DNA of 45,134 nucleotides from Bacteroidota bacterium (GTDB lineage Bacteria > Bacteroidota > Bacteroidia > Chitinophagales > Chitinophagaceae), in NCBI GenBank assembly GCA_005800655.1, contig SYEV01000068.1, forward strand, positions 1 through 45,134. The letters are read 5' to 3'. Positions 29,814-39,576 of the stretch are shown in pieces. The first letter of the stretch is position 1; each line of letters starts with the position of its first letter. The translations under genes and the position numbers were made by a program. Below the pieces are notes generated by a model, which was not told where the DNA came from, ran no database searches, and saw nothing but the letters and a program-made list of their open reading frames with translations.

Positions 29814-29821
29814 TAACTTTG
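29814..29821 (+). promoter_or_regulatory. Putative -7 box (TAACTTTG) for rlmH
   Basis: TAnnTTTG match 20 bp upstream of the ATG at 29842; no clear -33 box. Confidence 0.4.
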
Positions 29822-29841
29822 ATTAGAAAAATAATTAATAT

Positions 29842-30306
29842 ATGAAAATTGCGATTTGGTCTGTAGGTAAACCGGATGAATCCTATATTAAAGAAGGCGT
29901 TGCTAATTTCACCAAACGTATTGGTCATTACTACCCTATTGAATGGCAATTAATCACACCTTCAAAAGCAAGCGATCCTAATCAAATAAAAAAAGAAGAA
30001 GCAATCTCTATTTTAAAAACACTAGCACAAAACGATGTGTTAATATTATTAGATGAGAAAGGGAAAATGCTAAGCTCCCCTGGCCTTGCAAAATTGATCC
30101 AACAAAAAGCCAATCAAAGTGCACATCGTATTGTTTTTTTAATTGGAGGTGCTTATGGGGTTGCAGAAGAAATTAAAGCCAAAGCACAATTTACTTGGTC
30201 ATTATCTGAACTCGTTTTTCCACATATGCTAGCGCGACTTATATTAGCGGAACAAATTTACAGGGCTTGCAGTATCTTAGCCAACGAAAAATACCATCAC
30301 GAATAA
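29842..30306 (+). CDS. rlmH: 23S rRNA (pseudouridine1915-N3)-methyltransferase RlmH
   Basis: 154 aa; MKIAIWSVGK, LLDEKGKMLSSPGLAKLI, IVFLIGGAYGV, ARLILAEQIYRACSI..YHHE. Confidence 0.96.
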   Translation: MKIAIWSVGKPDESYIKEGVANFTKRIGHYYPIEWQLITPSKASDPNQIKKEEAISILKTLAQNDVLILLDEKGKMLSSPGLAKLIQQKANQSAHRIVFLIGGAYGVAEEIKAKAQFTWSLSELVFPHMLARLILAEQIYRACSILANEKYHHE

Positions 30307-30315
30307 TTATTAACC

Positions 30316-30960
30316 ATGACCATGAGTTTAACTTTATACATAACAGTCATTACCGTTGCAATATCATTAATTGCCATGTATAATGAAGCATTAATGGACA
30401 AATTAATTTTTCATCCTTATACTGTTCACCATGACAATGAATGGTATCGATTCATAAGCTCCGGTTTTATTCATGCCGATTTTATGCACCTAGCATTTAA
30501 CATGTTTTCATTTTACATGTTTGGTGATTATGTTGAACAATATTTTAACATGATATTCGGCTCCCTTGGTAATACTTTATATATCTTACTTTACGTAAGC
30601 TCTTTAATTGTTTGCTTGGTACCCACCTACTTGAATCATTTCAAACAATATAATTACAATAGTTTAGGCGCCTCCGGCGCCGTATCTGCCATCGTATTCG
30701 TAGGAATTTTTTTACAGCCAACTTTGCAAATTGGCTTTTTCATCATCCCTCCCATTATTCCTGGATTTATTTTTGGCCCCATCTATCTTGGTATCACTGC
30801 TTATCTTTCTAAAAATGGACAAAGCGGCATTAATCATAGCGCCCATTTATGGGGATCTATTTATGGTGTGGTATTTTTAATCATCACCAGTTATTTTATG
30901 GGGAACTATAATGTACTTGCTTCATTTATGGAACAAATCAGCATCTATCTAGCAAGGTAA
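30316..30960 (+). CDS. Rhomboid family intramembrane serine protease
   Basis: 214 aa; FISSGFIHADFMHLAFNMFSFYMFG, catalytic NSLGASGAVSA, INHSAHLWGSIYG. Confidence 0.93.
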   Translation: MTMSLTLYITVITVAISLIAMYNEALMDKLIFHPYTVHHDNEWYRFISSGFIHADFMHLAFNMFSFYMFGDYVEQYFNMIFGSLGNTLYILLYVSSLIVCLVPTYLNHFKQYNYNSLGASGAVSAIVFVGIFLQPTLQIGFFIIPPIIPGFIFGPIYLGITAYLSKNGQSGINHSAHLWGSIYGVVFLIITSYFMGNYNVLASFMEQISIYLAR

Positions 30961-32311
30961 TGATCAAAACAGATGTAGTTTGTGGCGTCATTTTATAACG
31001 ATCATCAATTCGTTTTCCTACGACCCACAACATTTTGTCTCCCATCGTTAATACACCTATGCGTTGCTTTATAGCAGGACTTAATTTTAAGCTGCCTAAA
31101 AAATGATTTAGTTTCTTTTTTTTACGAAGCCCGAATGGATAAAAATAATCGGTAGATTGCCAAGTACGATATAAAATCGGCCATTCTATTTTGTCTGCAT
31201 CTAAATAAGCAAAATGCGCTTCTTTGTTCATCTCGCCCATATGTGTAACATCCACCGTTTCAAAATGCAATAACCCATTATTGGTTTGTAAATCACCTTC
31301 ACCAACATACACCATCATATGCTCGGTTTTAGAATGATTAGGCACTACCTGGATCGTATCATTGAATTTTATAAAACGATGTGTGGGTGTGGCTATATAA
31401 GCGCCATTACTTGCATCCAATAGCTTATGTACTTCCACAATTTGTTGTGGCTTAAATCCATAGGATTGAATAAATCCCCAAGTATAGGTATGATTATCTT
31501 TTACTTTTTTCCAATGTTGAATTGAAATTGTTTCAATGCCATGCCGCGTTTTTTTTCCCTTTTTCCAAAAAGCCGCAATGGTATTATTGACAATTACTTC
31601 CGCTTCCTTTAATCTTGCCACCGTATCCAATACATTTTCTGTTGCTTGCGCATACACTTCTTGTATGGCAGGCAATAACTTATTTCGGATTAAATTTCTT
31701 GTATAGTCATTTTTTTCATTGGAACTATCTTCCACATAAGTCAATGAATATTCCTTTGCGAAATGCCTGATTTGATTTTTCGTATACCCTAGCAATGGTC
31801 TGCAAATCTGAATACTATCATTACGAAAATCTGGTATTCCCGTGAGTCCGTGTAATCCAGTTCCACGAAACAATTGCATCAAAACGGTTTCCACCTGATC
31901 ATCAGCATGATGCGCTGTTAATAAAATAACTTTATTATTATCCCCTAAATTAGTTTTGATTTCCTTCATTAATTGATCAAACCAAGCATACCTAATTTCT
32001 CTTGCCGCTTGCTGAATGCCCATCTTATAGGTTTCTGCATAGGCCGCAGTTTCAAAACGATTCACTTTGAATGGAATTTGCAATCGGTTCGCGAAATCAG
32101 TGACAAACTGCTCATCGCGCTTACTTTCCTCCCCTCTTAATTGAAAATTGACATGCGCAATGGTACATTTTGCGCCAAGCAAATGCATCAAATAGGTTAA
32201 TCCTACACTATCTAACCCACCACTCACTGCCAATAGGAAATGAGTGTGCTTTAAACTAATGTCTGGAAACTTTCTTTCCCATTGTTCCTTAAAGTTTTCC
32301 AGGGTTAACAT
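30938..32311 (-). CDS. tilS: tRNA(Ile)-lysidine synthase TilS
   Basis: 457 aa; PP-loop SGGLDSVGLTYLMHLLGAKCTIAHVNFQLRGEESKRDEQFV; HHADDQVETVLMQLFRGTGLHGLTGI. Confidence 0.95.
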   Translation of the reverse strand: MLTLENFKEQWERKFPDISLKHTHFLLAVSGGLDSVGLTYLMHLLGAKCTIAHVNFQLRGEESKRDEQFVTDFANRLQIPFKVNRFETAAYAETYKMGIQQAAREIRYAWFDQLMKEIKTNLGDNNKVILLTAHHADDQVETVLMQLFRGTGLHGLTGIPDFRNDSIQICRPLLGYTKNQIRHFAKEYSLTYVEDSSNEKNDYTRNLIRNKLLPAIQEVYAQATENVLDTVARLKEAEVIVNNTIAAFWKKGKKTRHGIETISIQHWKKVKDNHTYTWGFIQSYGFKPQQIVEVHKLLDASNGAYIATPTHRFIKFNDTIQVVPNHSKTEHMMVYVGEGDLQTNNGLLHFETVDVTHMGEMNKEAHFAYLDADKIEWPILYRTWQSTDYFYPFGLRKKKKLNHFLGSLKLSPAIKQRIGVLTMGDKMLWVVGKRIDDRYKMTPQTTSVLIITLLDRC

Positions 32312-32317
32312 GCTTAA

Positions 32318-33976
32318 TTATTTTTTTTGCTCTTTCGCCCAAGAATCTTTCAATGTTACCGTACGATTAAATACCAATTTATCCTTTGTACTTGTTGTAT
32401 CCTGATAAAAATATCCTTTTCTTAAAAATTGGAAACGCATTTCAGGCGCATCGTTTAACAATGCAGGCTCACCCCATGCGGTGGTGGTTGTATTTAAAGA
32501 ATTGGGATTAATATACTCCTTAAAATCCCCTTCCGCATTAGCTACATCTTCCACACTAAATAAGCGATCATATTCATTTAATACCACTGGCACTGCATGC
32601 TTTGCGCTCACCCAATGTAAAGTACCTTTTACATGAAGACCAGATGTGTCAGCGCCACTTTTACTATTGTCAAAATAGGTTGCATAAATCGTTTGCACTT
32701 TACCGGCTGCATCTTTTTCAAATCGATCACACTTGATAATATAAGCGCTTTTTAAACGCACCATCAAATCAGGACCCAATCTAAAATATTTTTTTGTCGG
32801 TTCTTCCATGAAATCATCTCGCTCAATCCATAACTCATTACTAAACGGCACTTGTCTTACGACACCTTCTGTATCCTCAGGATTATTTTCTGAGCTTAAC
32901 ATTTCCTCCGATTGCGCATAATTGGTAATAATTAATTTAACAGGATCTGTCACCACCATTCTGCGTTGTGCAATTTTATTCAAATGCTCTCTTACGCAAA
33001 ATTCCAATAAACTAAAATCAATAATATTTTCACGCTTTGCAATACCTATACGCTCACAAAAATCACGAATACTTTCAGGCGTATACCCTCTGCGACGCAT
33101 ACCACTGATCGTAGGCATTCTTGGGTCATCCCAACTTGTTACATGCCCTTCCGTGACCAATTGAAGCAACTTACGCTTACTCATAATGGTGTAAGTCATA
33201 TTTAGGCGCGCAAACTCATATTGTTTAGATGGAAAAATACCTAATTGTGCTATACCCCAATCATACAAAGGACGATGCGGTATAAATTCCAAAGTACAAA
33301 TGGAATGTGTTATATTTTCAATGGAGTCACTTTGACCATGCGCAAAATCGTACATTGGATAAATACACCAAGTATCTCCAGTGCGATGATGTGTTGCCCT
33401 TTTTATTCTGTACAACAAAGGATCACGCATATGCATATTAGGACTTGCTAAATCAATTTTTGCGCGTAACACTTTTGCCCCATCCGCATACTTGCCTTCC
33501 TTCATTTCATTAAATAAGGTTAAGTTTTCGGCAATGCTTCGGTTCCTGAAGTCATTCCCAGTTCCAGCCATGGTTGGTGTTCCTTTTTGATAGGCAATTT
33601 CTTCGGGACTACTATCATCTACATAAGCCAATCCTTTTTCAATTAACTGAATAGCATATTGATATAGTTGATCAAAATAATCTGAAGCATAACATTCCTT
33701 TACCCAATTAAAACCCAACCATTTTACATCCGCTTTTATACTATCCACATATTCCGTATCCTCGGTTGCCGGATTGGTATCATCAAAACGCAAATTAGTG
33801 GCACCGCCAAAACGCGTCGCTAATCCAAAGTTCAAACATATACTTTTGGCATGTCCAATATGTAAATAGCCATTGGGTTCAGGTGGAAATCTAGTCAAGA
33901 TGGACTTGCATTTTCCTTCCGCTAAATCATTCGTGATGATTTCTTCAATAAAATTTAAACTTTTTTCTTCGCTCAT
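32318..33976 (-). CDS. glnS: Glutaminyl-tRNA synthetase
   Basis: 552 aa; TRFPPEPNGYLHIGHAKSICLNFGLA (HIGH), TIMSKRKLLQLV (KMSKS-like), DDPRMPTISGMRRRGYTPESIRDFCERIG. Confidence 0.96.
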   Translation of the reverse strand: MSEEKSLNFIEEIITNDLAEGKCKSILTRFPPEPNGYLHIGHAKSICLNFGLATRFGGATNLRFDDTNPATEDTEYVDSIKADVKWLGFNWVKECYASDYFDQLYQYAIQLIEKGLAYVDDSSPEEIAYQKGTPTMAGTGNDFRNRSIAENLTLFNEMKEGKYADGAKVLRAKIDLASPNMHMRDPLLYRIKRATHHRTGDTWCIYPMYDFAHGQSDSIENITHSICTLEFIPHRPLYDWGIAQLGIFPSKQYEFARLNMTYTIMSKRKLLQLVTEGHVTSWDDPRMPTISGMRRRGYTPESIRDFCERIGIAKRENIIDFSLLEFCVREHLNKIAQRRMVVTDPVKLIITNYAQSEEMLSSENNPEDTEGVVRQVPFSNELWIERDDFMEEPTKKYFRLGPDLMVRLKSAYIIKCDRFEKDAAGKVQTIYATYFDNSKSGADTSGLHVKGTLHWVSAKHAVPVVLNEYDRLFSVEDVANAEGDFKEYINPNSLNTTTTAWGEPALLNDAPEMRFQFLRKGYFYQDTTSTKDKLVFNRTVTLKDSWAKEQKK

Positions 33977-33995
33977 GAGTCGTAATCAATTCGGC

Positions 33996-34003
33996 CAAAG
34001 GTA
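33996..34003 (-). promoter_or_regulatory. Putative -7 box (TACCTTTG) for glnS
   Basis: CAAAGGTA on plus, 20 bp upstream of the glnS start at 33976; no clear -33 box at canonical spacing. Confidence 0.4.
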
Positions 34004-34043
34004 CAAAATAGGCGTCAAATACCTACCTTAATTACAAAACAAA

Positions 34044-34652
34044 CTACCCCCGATAGCCATAGAGCTTTTGAACTTCCTTCACAATTTTTTCAAGTTCTTG
34101 ATCATCCCCACTAGGGTCATATTGTTGCTTCAAACTACTACCAAATACAAAAGCGACCGCCTGCCAAACACCCGCACTCAAGCCCCCTTTAAATTCTTTT
34201 ATTAAATTATAACAATTGTTCCCCGTTTCGCGATTAATGAGCTTCATTAATACCTTACCCTGATACACTGAAAGGTTGGTTATTTTGTCCGCAAATTCTT
34301 TTTTTAATTCTTTTTCCCTTGATTTGATTATTTGCTTTCGCTTGTTTTCATCTTTTACATTTACCAATTGCGCGTTCACTTCACTAATCACTTTACTTGC
34401 CGATTTTGCATACGGATAAGTCACATAGACGGCATTGCGAAGCCTCGTCCAATCCTTCCAATACTTTCTCCAGTAATTGGTTTGCTTAGCTGAAACTATA
34501 ACCGTAGGTAGCCAAGATTGCGGAATAGTATCCCCTTCAGGTGTGATAAAAGCCTCCACACGTATAGTATCCGAAAATTGTTGCGCATAACTCACCACGG
34601 GAGCTACTCCCAGGAAAATGAGGATGACAATATATTTTTGGATTTGTTTCAA
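34044..34652 (-). CDS. DUF4294 family protein
   Basis: 202 aa, signal peptide; RVEAFITPEGDTIPQSWLPTVIVSAKQTNYWRKYWKDWTRLRNAVYVTYPYAKSASKVI. Confidence 0.8.
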   Translation of the reverse strand: MKQIQKYIVILIFLGVAPVVSYAQQFSDTIRVEAFITPEGDTIPQSWLPTVIVSAKQTNYWRKYWKDWTRLRNAVYVTYPYAKSASKVISEVNAQLVNVKDENKRKQIIKSREKELKKEFADKITNLSVYQGKVLMKLINRETGNNCYNLIKEFKGGLSAGVWQAVAFVFGSSLKQQYDPSGDDQELEKIVKEVQKLYGYRG

Positions 34653-34692
34653 TCTTTTAATTAATACCCTATTTCAAAATAGGTAATCTTGG

Positions 34693-37131
34693 TTATTTAG
34701 ATTTTAACTTTTTCAATCGGGCATAAGAGGACATCATAAATCCGATGGTCATCACTATAATACCCAACCATAAAATATTTATAAAAGGGAACTCATATAC
34801 TTTTAAGGTTATTAAATTAGTTAAAGCCGCAGATTCTTTAACCCCAATTTCCAAAATACCTTTCTTTTGGTCAACTACTTTATTAAAGCTTAACACTAGG
34901 TTTTGTGCCTTAACAGTATCCAATTGTTGATTCAAAGTCATCTCCTCTAATAGGATACCTGGCTTCGCTTCAAACTTCAGCCCCTCTTTTGAAGTAACCG
35001 TCATTTGCAACACCAACTCATTAGTACCAGCGGCTGCATTAGGATTTGGATTTATTAAAACATTATCCAACTTAATATAGCCATTACTATAAAAAATGGA
35101 ATCACCAATCGCAATTTGATGTGGCTTAAAACTGGTCGTATCCTCCTCACTATGATCTTGGAATGAAGTCACATAAACGAAAATGTCTTTATTCCAATAG
35201 TGCTTGGAAGATGGGTTTGCCGAAAACCCTTCCATCTTATTATTTTTCAATACATCTGGATACAATAAGAAACTATGATCCGATTTTTTTTCTTTAAAGT
35301 TTAATTCGAAAAAACGTTTGTCTAAGCCATCCAAGGTATCTCTTTGATAAGTGACCATATACTTACCCATATCCGTTTCTACCCCTTCAAATAAAGTGAT
35401 GTTTTCTCTGGGATTCCCGGTTGGATTATTTTTAGCATTATCCTCTTTTAAAGGAGATATACCAGTGGTGTTCCAACTTAATACTGTTTTATTGGAAGAG
35501 GAGATTAATATACCCAACAATACCATGGTGAATCCAATATGTCCAACACTAGCAGCTGCAGATTTTAATTTACCCTTTAAAATATTGAACCAATAAAAAG
35601 TGTTTGCAACAATCCCGAATGTGGCGGCCACCACACCCACATATAAAGCACCCAAATAACCAATTCCTTTTTCTTCATAAGCGATACCTATAAAATAAAA
35701 AATAATAGCGCTCAATATTGCAGTTACGATTAATGGCCATTTAATATTTTTGATAAAATTTTCCGCACTCGTTGCTTTGAATTTTAAATATTGTCCGATA
35801 GCTGTTAAAATCCCGATGATAATGGCAACAAAAATTTGCACTTGGTTATGCGCAAAAGCGGGATCCTCCGGTGGTGCAATTTTAGTTCCAAATATTTTAT
35901 TAAAAACAGGTATGGAAGTAATGGCAATAATCACTACAGCAGATAAAAATAAAACCAAGGAACCCACCAGCATCCAAAACTCACGACTGCTTATTTCATC
36001 TTCCTCCTGTGGCTCTTTTAAATGTTTTAATCTATAAATCAGTAATCCAAAATAAGGAATAACAAATATTAATAAATAACCAAGTAATTGCGCATTCATA
36101 CCCAAATCAGTAAAAGCATGCACTGAAGTATCTCCTAAAATGCCACTGCGTGTTAAAAAGGTGGAATACAAAACCAATAAAAAGCTTAATCCAAAAAACA
36201 AATAGGTGGCTTTTAAACTCGTTCCTTTTTTTCGATATATTAAACAAGTATGAATACCAGCAACTAATACCAACCAAGGAACCAAGGAAGCATTTTCCAC
36301 CGGATCCCAAGCCCAATACCCTCCAAAGTTTAAACTCTCATATGCCCAAGCAGCGCCCATCATAATACCTAATCCAAATATCCCTGCTGAAAAAGTGGCC
36401 CATGGCAAAGCTGAATCCATCCAATTATTTTCTTTTTTCAGTAAGCCAGCAACTGCAAAAGCAAATGGAATTGTGGTGGATGCAAAACCTAAAAATAATA
36501 CGGGTGGATGTATCACCATCCAATAATTTTGCAAAGTGGTATTTAATCCAGTGCCATCTTTTACAAATTGTAAGTAATCAGGACGTGATAAAATAGGCCA
36601 AGTCATTTCATGTCTTAATAATATAAATGGACTACTTCCTAATTTGAAATCAAAAATATACAAGCCAACAATCATTGTTGCCAAACATACCTGTACAAAG
36701 TTGATCACCATCATGACCCCATTTATATTCTTTCCCCATTTTTTTGCCTTGGTCATTACAATTAATCCCAATACCGAATGCCAAAAACTCCACAATAAAA
36801 AACTACCTTCTTGGCCTTCCCAAAAACAACTTAACAAATATTGAAATGGCAAACTTGTATCACTATGTGAGTAGGCATATTTATATTCAAAAAGATGATT
36901 ATAAATAAGATAAAACAACACAAGAAAGCAGGAAACGATCGAAACAGCTTCGATGACAAATGCAATTTTGGCTAATTTATTCCATTGAATTTCAGATTCA
37001 ATATTATGCGAATAAAACGCTTTTGCAAAAGAAAAAGTAGCTACTAGTGCAGCTACAAAAGAAAGTATGGCTAAAAAATAGCCTATTTGTCCAGGAAGTA
37101 AATGCTCCCCAATAAATGTGGTGGTATTCAT
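34693..37131 (-). CDS. ccmF: Cytochrome c biogenesis protein, CcmF/CcsA heme-lyase family
   Basis: ORF called from 37185, but MNTTTFIGEHLLPGQIGYF at 37131 is the likelier start; WGGYWAWDPVENASLVPW-like motif (FGGYWAWDPVENASLVPWLVLVAGIH), FLTRSGILGDTSVHAF. Confidence 0.92.
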   Translation of the reverse strand: MNTTTFIGEHLLPGQIGYFLAILSFVAALVATFSFAKAFYSHNIESEIQWNKLAKIAFVIEAVSIVSCFLVLFYLIYNHLFEYKYAYSHSDTSLPFQYLLSCFWEGQEGSFLLWSFWHSVLGLIVMTKAKKWGKNINGVMMVINFVQVCLATMIVGLYIFDFKLGSSPFILLRHEMTWPILSRPDYLQFVKDGTGLNTTLQNYWMVIHPPVLFLGFASTTIPFAFAVAGLLKKENNWMDSALPWATFSAGIFGLGIMMGAAWAYESLNFGGYWAWDPVENASLVPWLVLVAGIHTCLIYRKKGTSLKATYLFFGLSFLLVLYSTFLTRSGILGDTSVHAFTDLGMNAQLLGYLLIFVIPYFGLLIYRLKHLKEPQEEDEISSREFWMLVGSLVLFLSAVVIIAITSIPVFNKIFGTKIAPPEDPAFAHNQVQIFVAIIIGILTAIGQYLKFKATSAENFIKNIKWPLIVTAILSAIIFYFIGIAYEEKGIGYLGALYVGVVAATFGIVANTFYWFNILKGKLKSAAASVGHIGFTMVLLGILISSSNKTVLSWNTTGISPLKEDNAKNNPTGNPRENITLFEGVETDMGKYMVTYQRDTLDGLDKRFFELNFKEKKSDHSFLLYPDVLKNNKMEGFSANPSSKHYWNKDIFVYVTSFQDHSEEDTTSFKPHQIAIGDSIFYSNGYIKLDNVLINPNPNAAAGTNELVLQMTVTSKEGLKFEAKPGILLEEMTLNQQLDTVKAQNLVLSFNKVVDQKKGILEIGVKESAALTNLITLKVYEFPFINILWLGIIVMTIGFMMSSYARLKKLKSK

Positions 37132-37147
37132 TAAAATATATAAAAGA

Positions 37148-37558
37148 TTAATTAGTAATAGTAACAGGTTGCTCCTGCATTGCATTGGGATTGTCCTTGT
37201 ATTTGGAAGGGCATTTCATTACAATGGAAGAACATTCAAAAACATCCCCTTGTACCTTTCCTTTTAAAACCAAACGCTCTGACTTTTCCATATCCGTGGG
37301 CATGGTATTATGATATACCACGGCAATTTTTCCACCTAAGCTATCCTGTACATGAAATTTTAATAAATTAGGATCCTTTACTGGATCATAATCCACAGGT
37401 ATTGACTTGTCCATTTTGACAATTAAATTCACAAACTTGCCTTCCTTTTGCTTCGCCGACGCCACGGTCTCATAACTACTTAAATCACCCGTATAGCTAA
37501 TTAACACGACTATCGAAATAGCAATTAATACTAATAAAACAACATGCATTTTCTTCAT
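37148..37558 (-). CDS. ccmE: Cytochrome c maturation protein CcmE (heme chaperone)-like
   Basis: 136 aa; N-terminal TM, DPNLLKFHVQDSLGGKIAVVYHNTMPTDMEKSERLVLKGKVQGDVFECSSIVMKCPSKY; adjacent to ccmF. Confidence 0.85.
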   Translation of the reverse strand: MKKMHVVLLVLIAISIVVLISYTGDLSSYETVASAKQKEGKFVNLIVKMDKSIPVDYDPVKDPNLLKFHVQDSLGGKIAVVYHNTMPTDMEKSERLVLKGKVQGDVFECSSIVMKCPSKYKDNPNAMQEQPVTITN

Positions 37559-37562
37559 ATTG

Positions 37563-37596
37563 CAAAGTTAACCAAACTGCGTTAAATTGCACCAAA
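37563..37596 (-). promoter_or_regulatory. Putative Bacteroidota promoter for ccmE (TTTG-N22-TAACTTTG)
   Basis: CAAAGTTA at 37563-37570 (-7) and CAAA at 37593-37596 (-33); the -7 box ends 4 bp from the annotated ATG. Confidence 0.45.
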
Positions 37597-37622
37597 TTTT
37601 ACACATCTCGAAACTACCCATT

Positions 37623-38180
37623 ATGCGCGTATTTGACTATATTATTGTTTGCAAGAGCCCCGACTATAAAAATGTAGATCGCATTAGCCAATTTATGCTT
37701 TTCATATCGGTCATTTCCTTCTCCTATTCCATCTATTTAGGCTTATTTCCCAAGCCTGCATTGATTTTCGCCATCATGACTTCCAGTGTAAGTTGGTGGA
37801 TTTTTTGCATTTTTCAGCGAAAAAGAGGCAGTATGCCCTACTACAGATTGGGGTTGCTATTTGCTTCCTGGGGATGGTTTTTACAACCCAATGGCTTAAT
37901 AATAGCAGGAATATTTTTAATCGCAGCCCTTTTTGAGCGCCAAGTAAAATTTCCATATGAAATAGCGGTCGACCCTGCCGGAATTGTGATCAATACCTTT
38001 CCAAAAAAGCATATTCCATGGGTCGCCATTCAAAATTTAATGATCAAGGATGATTATATCACCATTGACTTTAAAAATAACTCCTTGATTCAAAAGCAAA
38101 TTAATGAACCTGTTTCTATTGCAATCACCATAGAATTTAACAGCTTCTGCAAGGAACAAATTCAGGCAAATAACCTATAG
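37623..38180 (+). CDS. Hypothetical membrane protein
   Basis: ORF from 37587; MRVFDYIIVCKSPDYKN at 37623 is the likelier start; TM segments then soluble C-terminus; no recognised family. Confidence 0.65.
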   Translation: MRVFDYIIVCKSPDYKNVDRISQFMLFISVISFSYSIYLGLFPKPALIFAIMTSSVSWWIFCIFQRKRGSMPYYRLGLLFASWGWFLQPNGLIIAGIFLIAALFERQVKFPYEIAVDPAGIVINTFPKKHIPWVAIQNLMIKDDYITIDFKNNSLIQKQINEPVSIAITIEFNSFCKEQIQANNL

Positions 38181-38249
38181 GCCATTGCAAGTTTCTATTT
38201 CATGCCCAATATTATTTGTACAAAAGCCTCCTATCTAATCGCTTATTAA

Positions 38250-38257
38250 TACCTTTG
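38250..38257 (+). promoter_or_regulatory. Putative -7 box (TACCTTTG) for the radical SAM gene
   Basis: TAnnTTTG match ending 4 bp before the ATG at 38262; no clear -33 box. Confidence 0.4.
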
Positions 38258-38261
38258 AACC

Positions 38262-39566
38262 ATGTCAATAAATGCATCTCCCTTTTTATTATACTCTGAT
38301 GGCGAAGGGCAAATTTTTGAAGATACAAGTTTGTATGTAGCAGGCAGGGCTGGATGGGATGCCTATCCTATTCCTACAGAAGATTGGATTGAATTACCCT
38401 ATGGAGGAAACTTATACGAATTACCAGGTCGTCGTGGCATTGGTATTGATGTGGAAACAGGCGAAATGCGACTTTGCGAACTTGGTTGGGCAGTGGCTGC
38501 ATTTATTCCTCCAGCGCACACTGGTTTATACGTTGCTGCCTATGAAACCATGGAAGATGATGCGCCAACATTACCTCTATTTTGTTACACAGCTGTAGGT
38601 TGGTTAGATGGAATAAATTATGTGCCGGCTGTGCGAATTGAAAAAGATATTAGACAGGATTGTGAAGGATATGATCAAGATACCATTGAAACTGGAACCC
38701 AACAATTACTTTCCTTATATAGTCAAAACCGATTGGTGAAACATTTAATGGAAAACTGTTGTCAAACCTATACCTGTCCTGCTGCACGAAATTTAGCGAT
38801 GGGCCGTTGGGAATGTCCAATACCTATTTCACCTGCATGTAATGCCAACTGTATTGGATGTATTTCCTTTCAACCTTTGGATGAAACCATCGTTTCCACA
38901 CAAGACCGATTAACCTTTAAGCCGACGTCTGCTGAAGTAGTTGAATATACCGTGCCACATTTGATGAGTGCTCCCTTTCCTATTGTTAGCTTTGGACAAG
39001 GTTGCGAAGGGGAACCTTTATTAATGTGGGAGACCATTAAGGAATCCATTATTGAAATAAGAAAACATACCGACAAAGGAAGTATCAATATTAATAGTAA
39101 CGGGTCTGATCCAAAAGCAGTTGCAGCACTTGCTGCTGTTGGACTTGATAGCTTACGCGTAAGTTTGAATTCAGCGCGTGAGGAAGTGTACAACGCCTAC
39201 TATCGTCCAAATAATTACACATTTGCAGATATTAAAGAAAGTATACGTGTGATGTCCGCTTCAGGAAAATGGACCAGTATTAATTATTTTGTTTTCCCTG
39301 GCATGACGGATAGTGTTGCAGAGTATGAAGCTTTAAGACAACTCATTATTGATACCGATTTAAAAATGATTCAATGGCGTAATTTTAATATTGACCCAGA
39401 TTGGTATTTAGGAAAAATAGGATTTACCGAAATGGGAGAAATTATGGGCATCAAACAAATGATGGAATTAATTCAAGAAGAATTTCCAAATTTAAAATTT
39501 GGTTATTATAATCCTCCAATTGAAAGAATCAAAGGTGACTTTAGCGAAAACTTCGCACATCACTAA
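38262..39566 (+). CDS. Radical SAM protein of unknown function
   Basis: 434 aa; CNANCIGC (CX3CX2C) cluster motif; upstream Cys-rich ENCCQTYTCPAARN. Confidence 0.85.
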   Translation: MSINASPFLLYSDGEGQIFEDTSLYVAGRAGWDAYPIPTEDWIELPYGGNLYELPGRRGIGIDVETGEMRLCELGWAVAAFIPPAHTGLYVAAYETMEDDAPTLPLFCYTAVGWLDGINYVPAVRIEKDIRQDCEGYDQDTIETGTQQLLSLYSQNRLVKHLMENCCQTYTCPAARNLAMGRWECPIPISPACNANCIGCISFQPLDETIVSTQDRLTFKPTSAEVVEYTVPHLMSAPFPIVSFGQGCEGEPLLMWETIKESIIEIRKHTDKGSININSNGSDPKAVAALAAVGLDSLRVSLNSAREEVYNAYYRPNNYTFADIKESIRVMSASGKWTSINYFVFPGMTDSVAEYEALRQLIIDTDLKMIQWRNFNIDPDWYLGKIGFTEMGEIMGIKQMMELIQEEFPNLKFGYYNPPIERIKGDFSENFAHH

Positions 39567-39576
39567 ACAAGTAGAA

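Noticed and set aside
37132-37185. 54-bp N-terminal extension of the ccmF ORF overlapping ccmE
   Set aside because: MNTTTFIGEHLLPGQ at 37131 is the more plausible start; the extension is out-of-frame ccmE sequence.
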